Source: a virus
IMG/VR virus record: IMGVR_UViG_3300030329_004362
Coordinates: 1-34,903 of that record
Strand: one strand, 5' to 3'
Length of the DNA: 34,903 nucleotides
In this document: piece after piece, positions 23,524 through 31,115 of the stretch
Layout of the letters: each line of letters opens with the position of its first letter
Numbering within the stretch: position 1 is the stretch's first letter
Translations under genes and position numbers: made by a program
Notes under the pieces: model-generated
The model's input: the letters and a program-made list of their open reading frames with translations, nothing else
The model's database searches: none
What the model was told of the DNA's origin: nothing

Positions 23524-24635
23524 TAAAACTGAAAATCTAGTGTTGCTACACCATAAGCTATTTCATTATCAGCATCCCAATAAAAACTTATTATATCAAC
23601 GTGATTAGCATCTGTTGTTAATGTTGGGTTACTTCCTCCTGCAAATTTAATTGTTGAAGAACCATCTGCTGCCGATTCATCAAATTCTGCTGCTTTCCAA
23701 TTAGTTACAGTCCTACTGCCTGTTCCATCTTGTTTTAATAGTAAAACAAAATTACCTGATACTAAAGGAAATATACAATTTATACTAGTTATATTTCCAC
23801 TTCCAAATGTCAAAAATTGTTTATTAGAATGTCTAAAATCAACATTAGTTGTACTTGAATTATAAGTTGGCTCTAATTGAGAAAATCCTACACAAGTTTC
23901 ACCAAAACTTATTTCGTTTCCATCATCACCTTTTTCTGAAAATTGCATTAAGATATCAGCACCTACAACAACCCTTAAAACATCATCACCAGATTCATAT
24001 AGATATGTATGAGTTCCTCCATCAAAATATAATCCATCAGTTGCATTTATAATTGTCTTATTACTATCAGGGTCTAATATTAAATCTCCATTAGGCTGTA
24101 AGGTTAAATGCCCTACAGTTCCATCACCATCAGCAGTTGATAATGAGGTTACCCCACTATCAGCAACTGTTAATAAAGCGTAATTACTTAAATCATAATT
24201 AAAAAAATAGTCAATAGGGTTACTACCATCCCCTCGAAAATGAAAATCATCTCCCTTAGCCGTCATATCTATGTCGCCTTGTGCAGAAATGTTATAATCT
24301 GCAGCGGAAGTCCAAAGAAGATTTCCCGTAGATGTAACATTTAATGTGGATTCATTTCCTGAAGTAGTGTCCTGTGTGTAAAATCTAAAATAATACCCTG
24401 ATTTAAAATCTAAATAATCGTTATCTGTTTGAATTATATGTGATTTTAATTTACCCTCAAGAAACAAATCTCCATTTATTTTTAATTCTGAGTTAGAAAT
24501 CTCTAAAGGACTATTATACTCTCCAATTTTTAATACCTTTGGAGTTTCATCTAAAGATTCATCGTCTCTCAGGGAAATATCATTCCGCTTGCGGAGTTCA
24601 TACTTCCCTGATGATCCTTTTCTACCTCTAGGCAT
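23523..24635 (-). CDS. Fibre-like virion protein, 370 aa
   Basis: After a basic start (PRGRKGSSGKY) come repeated short strand-turn units with Gly/Asn/Asp (for example LKINGDLFLEGKL, LTLQPNGDLILDP, LYFDGGTHTYLYESG), the look of a beta-helix or beta-prism fibre. The C-terminal 100 residues form a separate domain (FPLVSGNFVLLLKQDGTGSRT). It is a probable head or tail fibre. Coupled to the neighbours on both sides by one-base overlaps. Confidence 0.65.
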   Translation of the reverse strand: MPRGRKGSSGKYELRKRNDISLRDDESLDETPKVLKIGEYNSPLEISNSELKINGDLFLEGKLKSHIIQTDNDYLDFKSGYYFRFYTQDTTSGNESTLNVTSTGNLLWTSAADYNISAQGDIDMTAKGDDFHFRGDGSNPIDYFFNYDLSNYALLTVADSGVTSLSTADGDGTVGHLTLQPNGDLILDPDSNKTIINATDGLYFDGGTHTYLYESGDDVLRVVVGADILMQFSEKGDDGNEISFGETCVGFSQLEPTYNSSTTNVDFRHSNKQFLTFGSGNITSINCIFPLVSGNFVLLLKQDGTGSRTVTNWKAAEFDESAADGSSTIKFAGGSNPTLTTDANHVDIISFYWDADNEIAYGVATLDFQF

Positions 24636-24913
24636 TATTTATCGCTTCTAAGCCCTTTTATAAATCCTTCGACAGCAGCTCCCACAGTATTATCTACTAA
24701 GTCTATAAACCAAGGTTCTACAGTAGAGTTCCATATCTTCTTAGTAAGCTTCCACTTTCCTAAACCTAATGTCATAAAAGATCCTGCCCAATAAGCACCT
24801 GTTTCTACCCAACTATATAAATCTTCATTAGGTATTTTTTTTAATAGCCATAAAGCTATACCTGCTGATGTTCCACCTGCGAATAATCCTAAATTGTTTG
24901 TTAAAAAATCCAT
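24635..24913 (-). CDS. Small membrane-associated protein, 92 aa
   Basis: Two hydrophobic segments, about residues 8-24 (LGLFAGGTSAGIALWLL) and 38-52 (GAYWAGSFMTLGLG), alternate with basic parts. An AGGAGGTTATT site precedes the ATG. It could be a holin-like protein or a minor virion protein; its place after the DUF2589 pair gives no decision. Confidence 0.55.
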   Translation of the reverse strand: MDFLTNNLGLFAGGTSAGIALWLLKKIPNEDLYSWVETGAYWAGSFMTLGLGKWKLTKKIWNSTVEPWFIDLVDNTVGAAVEGFIKGLRSDK

Positions 24914-24922
24914 AATAACCTC

Positions 24923-25393
24923 CTACGGTATTTGTTTTATTAAATTGTTATTTAAACGCACTAACCCTTCTGGTGGGTCAGTTCCTTCAAAAGTAATCTT
25001 CAAGGTAGCATATTGATTTCTCTTAGGCAAGATAGATGCACCTAGATCAGCATTTATTGCTCCTGCATCTTCTTTGCAAAATATTCCACCACCTAATCTT
25101 GATTTCCTTTTTCCAAATGAACCCATTTTAACTTTTAGTTCCATTGATAGTTCTTTTATTTTTATAGAACTTTGTGGAGCTAAAGTTGCAAGAGGTACAT
25201 TGACAACCTTTTCATTACCTTCATTATCTGGAATCTTAATATCCAAACATAAAGGCTTACCATCTTTATCAAAAAACTTATTTAAAGCCTCAATATGCTG
25301 GTTTTCTGCCAAGCTTTGAGCTTGAACCACAGCATCAAACAAACCTTTTGTTAAATGGTCTAAAAACGACCCTTTTTTATAATTATTGTCCAT
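24923..25393 (-). CDS. DUF2589 family protein (B member), 156 aa
   Basis: The pattern of an N-terminal helix (HLTKGLFDAVVQAQSLAENQ), a strand, then VPLATLAPQSSIKIKELSMELKVKM matches DUF2589, whose members have VPLL.L.P...L.I....I.F. The later part is Gly- and Lys-rich and ends with the usual 'PPEGLVRLNNNLIK' segment (compare PEGL/PAGL in the family). In bacteria such genes also occur as adjacent pairs; their role is unknown. It overlaps the upstream paralogue by 11 bases, so the two should be made together. Confidence 0.75.
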   Translation of the reverse strand: MDNNYKKGSFLDHLTKGLFDAVVQAQSLAENQHIEALNKFFDKDGKPLCLDIKIPDNEGNEKVVNVPLATLAPQSSIKIKELSMELKVKMGSFGKRKSRLGGGIFCKEDAGAINADLGASILPKRNQYATLKITFEGTDPPEGLVRLNNNLIKQIP

Positions 25394-25919
25394 CAGCAGG
25401 GGCAGACTTCTGTTTGCCTATTGAATTATTAAGCATATCTAATACTTTCATTAATCCTTCAGGCTTTTCCTGTTTACCCTTAACTGATACTGTATATTTA
25501 GCAGATGTATCTGATTTTCTGCTATTCTCGCTATGATGAGATACTTTACCTTCAAATTTAGCACTCCAACAGCCCCAACCTACCGATGCACTTGCAGTAG
25601 CACTTGAATCTGTAGATGATTTACTTGCTGTTTGAGTAGATACCTCCATATCAAAATTAATACCTATTTCATCTACGCATAAACTTGGTATATTTATAAT
25701 AGATAATAAAGGCACATCTAAAGCAACACTTTCAGATCCATCTTCATATTTAAATGCAACTGATTTAGTATTTCCATCTTTATCCATACCTACTTCCTGT
25801 ATGAATGAAGCAGTTGTTGCTGCTAATGTTTTTTGCCCTTCTGCTGCCGCCAATAATGGTGCTGCAATCAAATTTTCTATTGGTAGTCCTGTGAACTGGT
25901 TTGCTATTGAATCTGCCAT
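25383..25919 (-). CDS. DUF2589 family protein (A member), 178 aa
   Basis: The layout fits DUF2589: GLPIENLIAAPLLAAAEGQ helix (11-29), a second helix ending in FIQEVGM, the strand SVAFKYEDG, then VALDVPLLSIINIPSLCVDEIGINFDMEV (about 65-92), a Ser/Thr/Ala-rich middle with GWGCW, and the closing PEGLMKVLDMLNNSI. The binding site AAAGGAGAAGTAA is strong. DUF2589 proteins are widespread and unexplained; here the pair lies in a phage late operon between lysis and virion genes, so a virion, assembly or release role is likely. Confidence 0.8.
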   Translation of the reverse strand: MADSIANQFTGLPIENLIAAPLLAAAEGQKTLAATTASFIQEVGMDKDGNTKSVAFKYEDGSESVALDVPLLSIINIPSLCVDEIGINFDMEVSTQTASKSSTDSSATASASVGWGCWSAKFEGKVSHHSENSRKSDTSAKYTVSVKGKQEKPEGLMKVLDMLNNSIGKQKSAPADGQ

Positions 25920-26078
25920 TTACTTCTCCTTTAGTTTACATTTACAATTTTCGCATACTACGAAATCTCTTTTAGGATGAGAATTTGCCTTTAATATAGC
26001 AACATCTTTTTCTAAATCTTCTATATACCTTCCATACTTACTTAAAGTTTTTTTCATTTGATTTATAATTTCATCCAC
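25920..26078 (-). CDS. Small coiled-coil / zinc-knuckle protein, 52 aa (GTG start)
   Basis: The GTG overlaps the previous TAG (TAGTG), which supports this start. The first 32 residues form a helix, and CENCKCK near the end could bind zinc with a partner. The stop is joined to the next start (TAAATG). Function unknown. Confidence 0.55.
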   Translation of the reverse strand: MDEIINQMKKTLSKYGRYIEDLEKDVAILKANSHPKRDFVVCENCKCKLKEK

Positions 26079-26311
26079 TATTTAAAATCTCCAAATCTAA
26101 ACCAACTCAATAAAGCTAAAACGAGAGCAGATACAGTTCCGCCCACTCCTTTAATCCTAGAAATATCTTTTTCATTCTGTCTAACTCTACCATTAAGTCT
26201 AATTAGATGTTTATTATTATCATCAACTTTTTCTTTAATGTGCTCTATATCACTTGATATTCTAGTTAAATGTAAAGTAATGTTATTCCTATATTCGTTT
26301 ACTTTACTCAT
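26078..26311 (-). CDS. XhlA-type coiled-coil membrane protein (lysis), 77 aa
   Basis: A charged coiled coil (residues about 10-50, with RISSDIEHIKEKVDDNNKHL) is followed by one C-terminal membrane span (GGTVSALVLALLSWF, 57-71). This is the layout of hemolysin XhlA-like phage proteins that act with holins. It overlaps the gene before it by eight bases. The family is assigned by layout, not by a diagnostic motif. Confidence 0.6.
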   Translation of the reverse strand: MSKVNEYRNNITLHLTRISSDIEHIKEKVDDNNKHLIRLNGRVRQNEKDISRIKGVGGTVSALVLALLSWFRFGDFK

Positions 26312-26600
26312 CTTTGTTTAACATATTCATAAATTTATGCTTTAATCCATTTCCACTTAACTTAGCTATAATTTCTACCAATGTTTTATAACTTCTCTCT
26401 AAACCTTTTTGTTCAATCTGCATTTTCTTTTGCTGATCTATAAGTTTAACTAAGATGCCTTCTAATCTATTAAACTTCTGATGTATATCTTTAGATAGGT
26501 CATCTTGTATATACTTATTTTGTTTCCATATAAAAAACCCAAATGCTATTGCTACTGCTATTGGAACTCCGTATTGCTCTAGTATCTGTAACCAATCCAT
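26304..26600 (-). CDS. BhlA/UviB-like holin candidate, 98 aa
   Basis: One N-terminal span (YGVPIAVAIAFGFFIW, about 10-25) and a long charged helix after it (KYIQDDLSKDIHQKFNRLEGIL) resemble BhlA/UviB-type holin-like proteins. Its neighbours are the XhlA-like gene and, two genes upstream, the lysozyme. The lysozyme has no export signal, so a holin is needed; this protein, its partner, or the 92-residue protein may provide it. Confidence 0.6.
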   Translation of the reverse strand: MDWLQILEQYGVPIAVAIAFGFFIWKQNKYIQDDLSKDIHQKFNRLEGILVKLIDQQKKMQIEQKGLERSYKTLVEIIAKLSGNGLKHKFMNMLNKDE

Positions 26601-27383
26601 TTAACCCTCTATATAGTTGCCCCAAACAGTAGTTCTTCCATTTATAATTTCTACTACTTCTACCTTAAAATCTCCATTATCAAAAAAATCAACTATAGCA
26701 AAAGCATGATTCCAATTATGAAGGTTGCCTCTTAGCCATCTATTCTTAGATGATTTCATATTCTTTAAACAACCCATACTCCAAGCACTTTGAGTGCCAC
26801 CTAAACCTGTTTCTGTAAATCTTTGTAAATCGTGAGTATGTCCATACATAACATTTTCTTTATATGCCGCTAAATGTTTTTTAGCATGATGTATTGGAAC
26901 ATAATCTCCATGCGTAAAATTTAACTTACCTATTTTTAACTTTTCATCAGATATGTATTCCCAATATTCATATCCTCTTTCTTTAAGCTTTAAAGCATTT
27001 TCAGTCATATACTCAGGCAAGTAAGGATGTTTACTAACAAATTCATCTAACCAAACTTCATGGTTGCCCTGTATAAAATATCTCTCCTTGCAACCAACAT
27101 TATCTAAAGCTTCATCTATAATATCCATTCCATCATTAACAGCTTTAACTTCTTTATCTAACATTGGAATTAAAACTTCTAACGGAGGTTTTTCTTTATT
27201 TTTCCAATGATGCCTGCTAAAGAGTTGCCATTCTCCCGTATCCCCTAAATCAATATAACCATCAGGCTTTATTAATTCAATGGACTTACATACAACATTG
27301 ATAGCTTTTTTATCATGTAAGGGAAAATGTTTATCAGGCGTTACAACGACTCTTTTTGTTATACCGTAATCGTTTTTACGCAT
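26601..27383 (-). CDS. Calcineurin-like metallophosphoesterase, 260 aa
   Basis: All five motifs are present: D17-x-H19, GD (47-48, GDTGEW), GNHE (106-109), H158-G-D and GHTH (181-184). They hold two metal ions in phosphoesterases that cut phosphomonoesters, phosphodiesters or nucleic acids. The substrate is unknown. It sits between lysozyme and holin candidates in the late unit, so it is made late; it may process nucleic acid or nucleotides, or act in the envelope. No signal peptide is visible. Confidence 0.85.
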   Translation of the reverse strand: MRKNDYGITKRVVVTPDKHFPLHDKKAINVVCKSIELIKPDGYIDLGDTGEWQLFSRHHWKNKEKPPLEVLIPMLDKEVKAVNDGMDIIDEALDNVGCKERYFIQGNHEVWLDEFVSKHPYLPEYMTENALKLKERGYEYWEYISDEKLKIGKLNFTHGDYVPIHHAKKHLAAYKENVMYGHTHDLQRFTETGLGGTQSAWSMGCLKNMKSSKNRWLRGNLHNWNHAFAIVDFFDNGDFKVEVVEIINGRTTVWGNYIEG

Positions 27384-27434
27384 ATATTTCCTTGAAAATT
27401 ATTAAGATAATTTAATTTAAAAAGTTGGAATTTC

Positions 27435-27860
27435 CTAATTAGCCAAAGAAGCTATTTCTTCACTAAGTTCTTTCGCACGATTTGGTGTTTGTTTTGCCCA
27501 AAGGGAATCGAGCATTTCTATAGAAGCTTCTTCATATTGTTCTGTTTCTAGGTAATAGATTGTCTTTTTAAATTTAGAAAATCCTCTTATACCTAGCTGA
27601 TAACACATATTTATAACAACTTTTTTAGCTGTTTCGTCTACATCTTTAAACCAAGGGAAAGCAACTATAATTCTTTGCAATAAAGTATGCAACTTTTTCA
27701 TTAATATTAAAGTAGCAACATCTTCATCTATAGTTAAATCTTTTATAGCAAATCCGTAACCTATAGTATCATAACCTTCTGTGCACTCGTATACTTTAGG
27801 TCTAAAACCCTCATGCTTTTTTATATCTTCTACAATGTCTTGTAATTCTTTTGGAATCAT
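27435..27860 (-). CDS. GH24 (T4-type) lysozyme, 141 aa
   Basis: The catalytic triad spacing of T4 lysozyme is kept: Glu17 in KKHEGFR, then position 26, then Thr32 in YDTIGYG. Position 26 is Cys (VYECTEG) where T4 has Asp20; Cys is a known natural and functional variant at this site. The enzyme cleaves the glycan of peptidoglycan. There is no signal peptide or signal-anchor, so it needs a holin. It follows the 63-residue gene with an ATGA overlap. A 51-base gap to the phosphoesterase shows no clear signal. Confidence 0.85.
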   Translation of the reverse strand: MIPKELQDIVEDIKKHEGFRPKVYECTEGYDTIGYGFAIKDLTIDEDVATLILMKKLHTLLQRIIVAFPWFKDVDETAKKVVINMCYQLGIRGFSKFKKTIYYLETEQYEEASIEMLDSLWAKQTPNRAKELSEEIASLAN

Positions 27861-28048
27861 TTACCGTCTGCTATAACTTTATTTTCAACAGCTATATTCC
27901 TTTTACCAAATATTTTATCGTAATTTTTTTTATATTTTTCATCGCAAATATCAATTCTAAGCCAATCACCTTTACCTGCCCCAGTTAAATCACCTTTTTT
28001 ACGAATAACTCTATTTTGACCTGTTACTGTATTAGGATTTTCAGCCAT
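27857..28048 (-). CDS. Small hypothetical protein, 63 aa
   Basis: Basic, with GDLTGAGKGDWLRIDICDEKY in the middle of the protein. It is coupled on both sides (TAATG before, ATGA after). I know no function. It is in the lysis segment. Confidence 0.65.
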   Translation of the reverse strand: MAENPNTVTGQNRVIRKKGDLTGAGKGDWLRIDICDEKYKKNYDKIFGKRNIAVENKVIADGK

Positions 28049-28215
28049 TATTTTTTAGAGCTTTTTTTAGCAGGAGCTTTATAAGGAGTAGCGTCATTAT
28101 AATCTTGACATCTATACCATCCTTGTGTTTCTAGCTGCTTAATAACATCAGGAGATTCTTCTTTTACTCCTTTTATAAATCCTTGAGTTGGGTGTTTCAT
28201 ATAATTATAAGCCAT
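28048..28215 (-). CDS. Small hypothetical protein, 55 aa
   Basis: First gene after the capsid terminator, with GGAGAAAAT before the ATG. A short domain (GFIKGVKEESPDVIKQLETQ, then GWYRCQDY) is followed by a Lys/Ala/Ser tail. Function unknown. Confidence 0.65.
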   Translation of the reverse strand: MAYNYMKHPTQGFIKGVKEESPDVIKQLETQGWYRCQDYNDATPYKAPAKKSSKK

Positions 28216-28230
28216 ATTTTCTCCACTTTA

Positions 28231-28258
28231 ATAAAGGGGGCGGTTAAACCCCCTTTAT
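28231..28258 (-). terminator. Rho-independent terminator after the capsid gene
   Basis: ATAAAGGGGG (28231-28240) and CCCCCTTTAT (28249-28258) form a perfect ten-pair stem with an eight-base loop. On the minus strand the stem ends CCCCCTTTATT, a short T-rich tract. It lies 20 bases behind the major capsid stop. It is probably leaky, because the lysis and tail genes have no strong promoter of their own here. In that way capsid mRNA would exceed downstream mRNA. Confidence 0.75.
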
Positions 28259-28277
28259 ATTATTAATTAACTACTTA

Positions 28278-29141
28278 TTACGGATTAACTAAGTTTAATC
28301 CCATTAAGTGTCCTGATTCATCTATTAGTTTAGCACCATAAATCATATCAGCAACTACTTTAGTTCCTAAGTATTCTACATCATATTGAGCTTGCACTCT
28401 AACATCTTGTTGTGCAGCAAATACACAAGCATCAGAACGATAAACAGCACCTACTTTAGTACCATCTGTTCCTGATGAAGATATAGAACGAGAATAGAAC
28501 ACATCCATGCCATAAATTAAACCAACAGCACCTGTTCTAAGACCGCTTCCTTCTCCAACAGCATCTTGTCTGATGAAGTATTGTGCAATACCACCACTTG
28601 GATTAAGCATATCAGATAATATGTTATTATTAACAGCCATTGAGCAATCATTAGGGTCTATATCCATAGAATATAAATTATTTAATATTGCCTCTAAGTC
28701 ATCTGCTTGAACTCTATTATCTGCAGCCAAATCTTGACCTGTTTGAAATCCATCAAGCTCTGCCCATAAATCATCTTCAACTGTTCTTGCTAAAGATTCA
28801 CCAAACATTCTTGTATATTTTGAAATTAATTCAGAATTTGATTGAACTAAAGCCATATCTTCAAAAATATTAGCAAGATATTTATGTTTATCAATAGATA
28901 AAGAAACTTTACCTTCAGTTCCTGAAGCAGAAAAAGTTACTGCTGTTGAAACTGATTTAGTTTCTGTTCCATCCATTGCAATTTTAGGAATGTGTACAGT
29001 ATCGCCTGCACCTTTTACTAATGCTGAATAATCATCTACAGAACCTCTTAGCTTTAATTTAGCTTCAAAGTATTTGTAAATAGGTTCAGCCCATAACTCA
29101 GGTATAAAAGCAGCACCTGTAGTTGTATCTAAATAAGCCAT
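28278..29141 (-). CDS. Major capsid protein, 287 aa
   Basis: The protein follows the scaffold gene behind a strong AAGGAGAAATAAG site and ends just before a terminator, as highly expressed capsid genes do. Features of HK97-fold coats are an N-terminal arm (FIPELWAEPIYKYFEAKLKLRG), a long helix-rich middle (LARTVEDDLWAEL), and a beta-rich end with SRSISSS and YGAKLIDESGHLMGL. It has no long N-terminal delta domain, in accord with a separate scaffold protein. No prohead protease gene is seen nearby. Confidence 0.85.
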   Translation of the reverse strand: MAYLDTTTGAAFIPELWAEPIYKYFEAKLKLRGSVDDYSALVKGAGDTVHIPKIAMDGTETKSVSTAVTFSASGTEGKVSLSIDKHKYLANIFEDMALVQSNSELISKYTRMFGESLARTVEDDLWAELDGFQTGQDLAADNRVQADDLEAILNNLYSMDIDPNDCSMAVNNNILSDMLNPSGGIAQYFIRQDAVGEGSGLRTGAVGLIYGMDVFYSRSISSSGTDGTKVGAVYRSDACVFAAQQDVRVQAQYDVEYLGTKVVADMIYGAKLIDESGHLMGLNLVNP

Positions 29142-29154
29142 TTCTTATTTCTCC

Positions 29155-29706
29155 TTATTGAGTTTTAACATCGGCTTTACTTCTTTCAACTGCATCTCTA
29201 ACTATACTATCCCAATTTTCTCTAAGTTCAGATTGAGATAATTTAGTCCAATCCTTTATAGGTTTTTTATAATCCTTTCTAGGATTCCCTGCAACTTCAG
29301 GAGCATTAGCCTTTGTATTATTAATTTTATTAGTAACATATTCGAGAGTATCTAGATCTAACTTAGATAATCTCTCTCTATCATCTTCAGCATGCTTCTC
29401 TAAAAGAGATGCTCGTCTTGTTTCTTCATACTTAGCCCACTTTTCAGCGTTAGAAGTTAAACTAGAATTTTCGGAAGACACCTTTTCATACAAGGCTTTA
29501 AAATCTTCTTTTTCTTTTAGTTTACTTTCCTCTTGCTGTGCGAACTTTTTTTCTAATTCAGCTAAACGAGTTTCAGCATCCTGAGCTCTTTTTCTATACT
29601 TTTTGCTTTCTGCAATATACTGCTCATTAGAGCTATCTTGAGTAGTTTCTTTAGCAGGAGTTTCACTAACTGTTTCTTCTACTGCTGTTGTTTTGTCTTC
29701 GGACAT
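29155..29706 (-). CDS. Scaffold protein, 183 aa
   Basis: I start at ATG 29706, behind AAGGAGGGCAGT; an in-frame ATG 39 bases upstream has no site. The protein is acidic at the N-terminus (Glu, Thr, Ser), coiled-coil in the middle (about 38-125, with KKYRKRAQDAETRLAELEKK) and basic at the end (RKDYKKPIKDWTKLSQ). This is the standard scaffold layout. It would guide capsid assembly and then leave. Confidence 0.8.
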   Translation of the reverse strand: MSEDKTTAVEETVSETPAKETTQDSSNEQYIAESKKYRKRAQDAETRLAELEKKFAQQEESKLKEKEDFKALYEKVSSENSSLTSNAEKWAKYEETRRASLLEKHAEDDRERLSKLDLDTLEYVTNKINNTKANAPEVAGNPRKDYKKPIKDWTKLSQSELRENWDSIVRDAVERSKADVKTQ

Positions 29707-29801
29707 ACTGCCCTCCTTTTTGTTATAAAAAGCTTTAATATGCAAATTTTTGCATATTTTAAGTATATAACTTAAATTAAAGTTAGAAATTTTGCAAATT
29801 T
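29707..29801. promoter_or_regulatory. Divergent control region between late and terminase units
   Basis: This AT-rich region separates scaffold (minus) from large terminase (plus). It holds a perfect 22-bp dyad, AATATGCAAA-TT-TTTGCATATT (29737-29758), a second dyad TTAAGT-ATATA-ACTTAA (29759-29775), and TGCAAATTTTTG at 29741-29752 and again at 29793-29804, 52 bp apart. TATAAC-like -10 boxes are present on both strands but no convincing -35 box, so activator-dependent promoters are likely. No phage sigma factor or activator gene has been recognised except the XRE protein. Confidence 0.55.
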
Positions 29802-31115
29802 TTGAATAACTCGCAATTAGATTATAAGAAAAAATGGTTTGAATATATGGGCTATGAGCCTCATTATGGACAAACCAAATTGCATTACCCTAATAAGGAT
29901 ACTGCAAGGTTTTTTGTCATGGTATGTGGTAGAAGATTTGGAAAGACTACAGCATCAGCAATGGAAGCAACTTATTATGCTTCTCAGCCTGATAAAAAGA
30001 TTTGGCTTGTAGGCTTATCCTACGATAAGGCAGATTTAATGTTTCGTGAGGTATGGAAAAATATGGTTATAGGTCATCCTAACGACATAATAAGAGCTTC
30101 AGAAAAAGAAAGAATTATAAAATTTAAATGGGGCACTACAGTAGAAGCTAAGTCTGCAGATAATCCAGATTCACTTGTTGGTGAAGGTTTGGATCTACTT
30201 GTTATAGATGAGGCTGCTAAAGTTAAAAGGCGAATATGGGATATGTATTTATCGCCAACTCTTTCCGACAGAAAAGGGAAGGCGATATTCATCACGACTC
30301 CTGAAGGTTTCAACTTTGTTTACGATTTATTTCTCCTAGGCAAAGAGGATGATTTATGGGAATCTCATCAAGCCCCTTCGTGGGATAACCATTTTGCCTT
30401 CCCTGACGGAAAAAAAGACCCTTTTATCCTCGAAAGAAAGAGGAATATGAGTAAAGAAGTGTTTGATCAAGAATATGGAGCTAAATTTACTTCTTTTGCA
30501 GGTCGTGTTTACCCATTCGAGAGGGATTTAGATGTAGGGCGTTTCCCTTATAACCCGAATTTCCCTACTTTTTGCTCCATAGACTTTGGTTATCGTATGC
30601 CTGCTGTTGGATGGTTTCAGGTTTATAAAGTTGGAGGAATACATCATATAAATATGATAGATGAAATATTACACAAGACTAATATAAAAACAGACGAGTT
30701 AGCCTTAAAAATTAAGGCAAAACCCTATAATGTCATTAAATATTATGGTGACCCCGCAGGTATGCAAGCTCAAGGGCAATCGGGTATGGGAGATATAGAG
30801 ATTTTTAGAAGAAAGGGTATTATAATTAACACTAAAAGAGATAGAGTATCAAGAAGCATATCTTCAGGAGTTTCACATGTTCGAAGCTTTATAGAAAACG
30901 CAGAAAACCAAAGATTTCTACATATAGATAAAAAATGCACAGGAATGATGGAAGATTTAGAGAATTACCGTTATCCTGAAGCAAAAGAAGGACAAGATTT
31001 AAAACCTGAGCCTCTAAAGGATGGCTATCATGATCATGGCTGCGATATGCTCAGATATTTTTTTATAAACAGATTTCCAATTAAAAACCGACAATTTAAA
31101 GTGAGGACAAGATGA
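29802..31115 (+). CDS. terL: Terminase large subunit, 437 aa
   Basis: The ATPase has a Walker A, CGRRFGKTT (42-50), and a Walker B, LLVIDE (132-137). The nuclease part shows Asp261 (SIDFGYR), Asp317 (YYGDPAG) and Asp415 (HDHGCDMLRY). It cuts concatemers and drives DNA into proheads. The start is uncertain: TTG at 29802 has no Shine-Dalgarno sequence and lies in the second copy of TGCAAATTTTTG; the next candidate, ATG 29847, would cut into the conserved N-terminus (KKWFEYMGYEPH). It overlaps portal by four bases (ATGA). It lies divergent from the capsid operon, which is unusual. Confidence 0.9.
   Translation: MNNSQLDYKKKWFEYMGYEPHYGQTKLHYPNKDTARFFVMVCGRRFGKTTASAMEATYYASQPDKKIWLVGLSYDKADLMFREVWKNMVIGHPNDIIRASEKERIIKFKWGTTVEAKSADNPDSLVGEGLDLLVIDEAAKVKRRIWDMYLSPTLSDRKGKAIFITTPEGFNFVYDLFLLGKEDDLWESHQAPSWDNHFAFPDGKKDPFILERKRNMSKEVFDQEYGAKFTSFAGRVYPFERDLDVGRFPYNPNFPTFCSIDFGYRMPAVGWFQVYKVGGIHHINMIDEILHKTNIKTDELALKIKAKPYNVIKYYGDPAGMQAQGQSGMGDIEIFRRKGIIINTKRDRVSRSISSGVSHVRSFIENAENQRFLHIDKKCTGMMEDLENYRYPEAKEGQDLKPEPLKDGYHDHGCDMLRYFFINRFPIKNRQFKVRTR

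Noticed and set aside
7661-29706. Plus-strand frames opposite the late genes (for example 8241-8444, 10792-11094, 19971-20375)
   Set aside because: They lack binding sites and mirror the well-supported minus-strand genes; they arise from the low frequency of certain codons on that strand.
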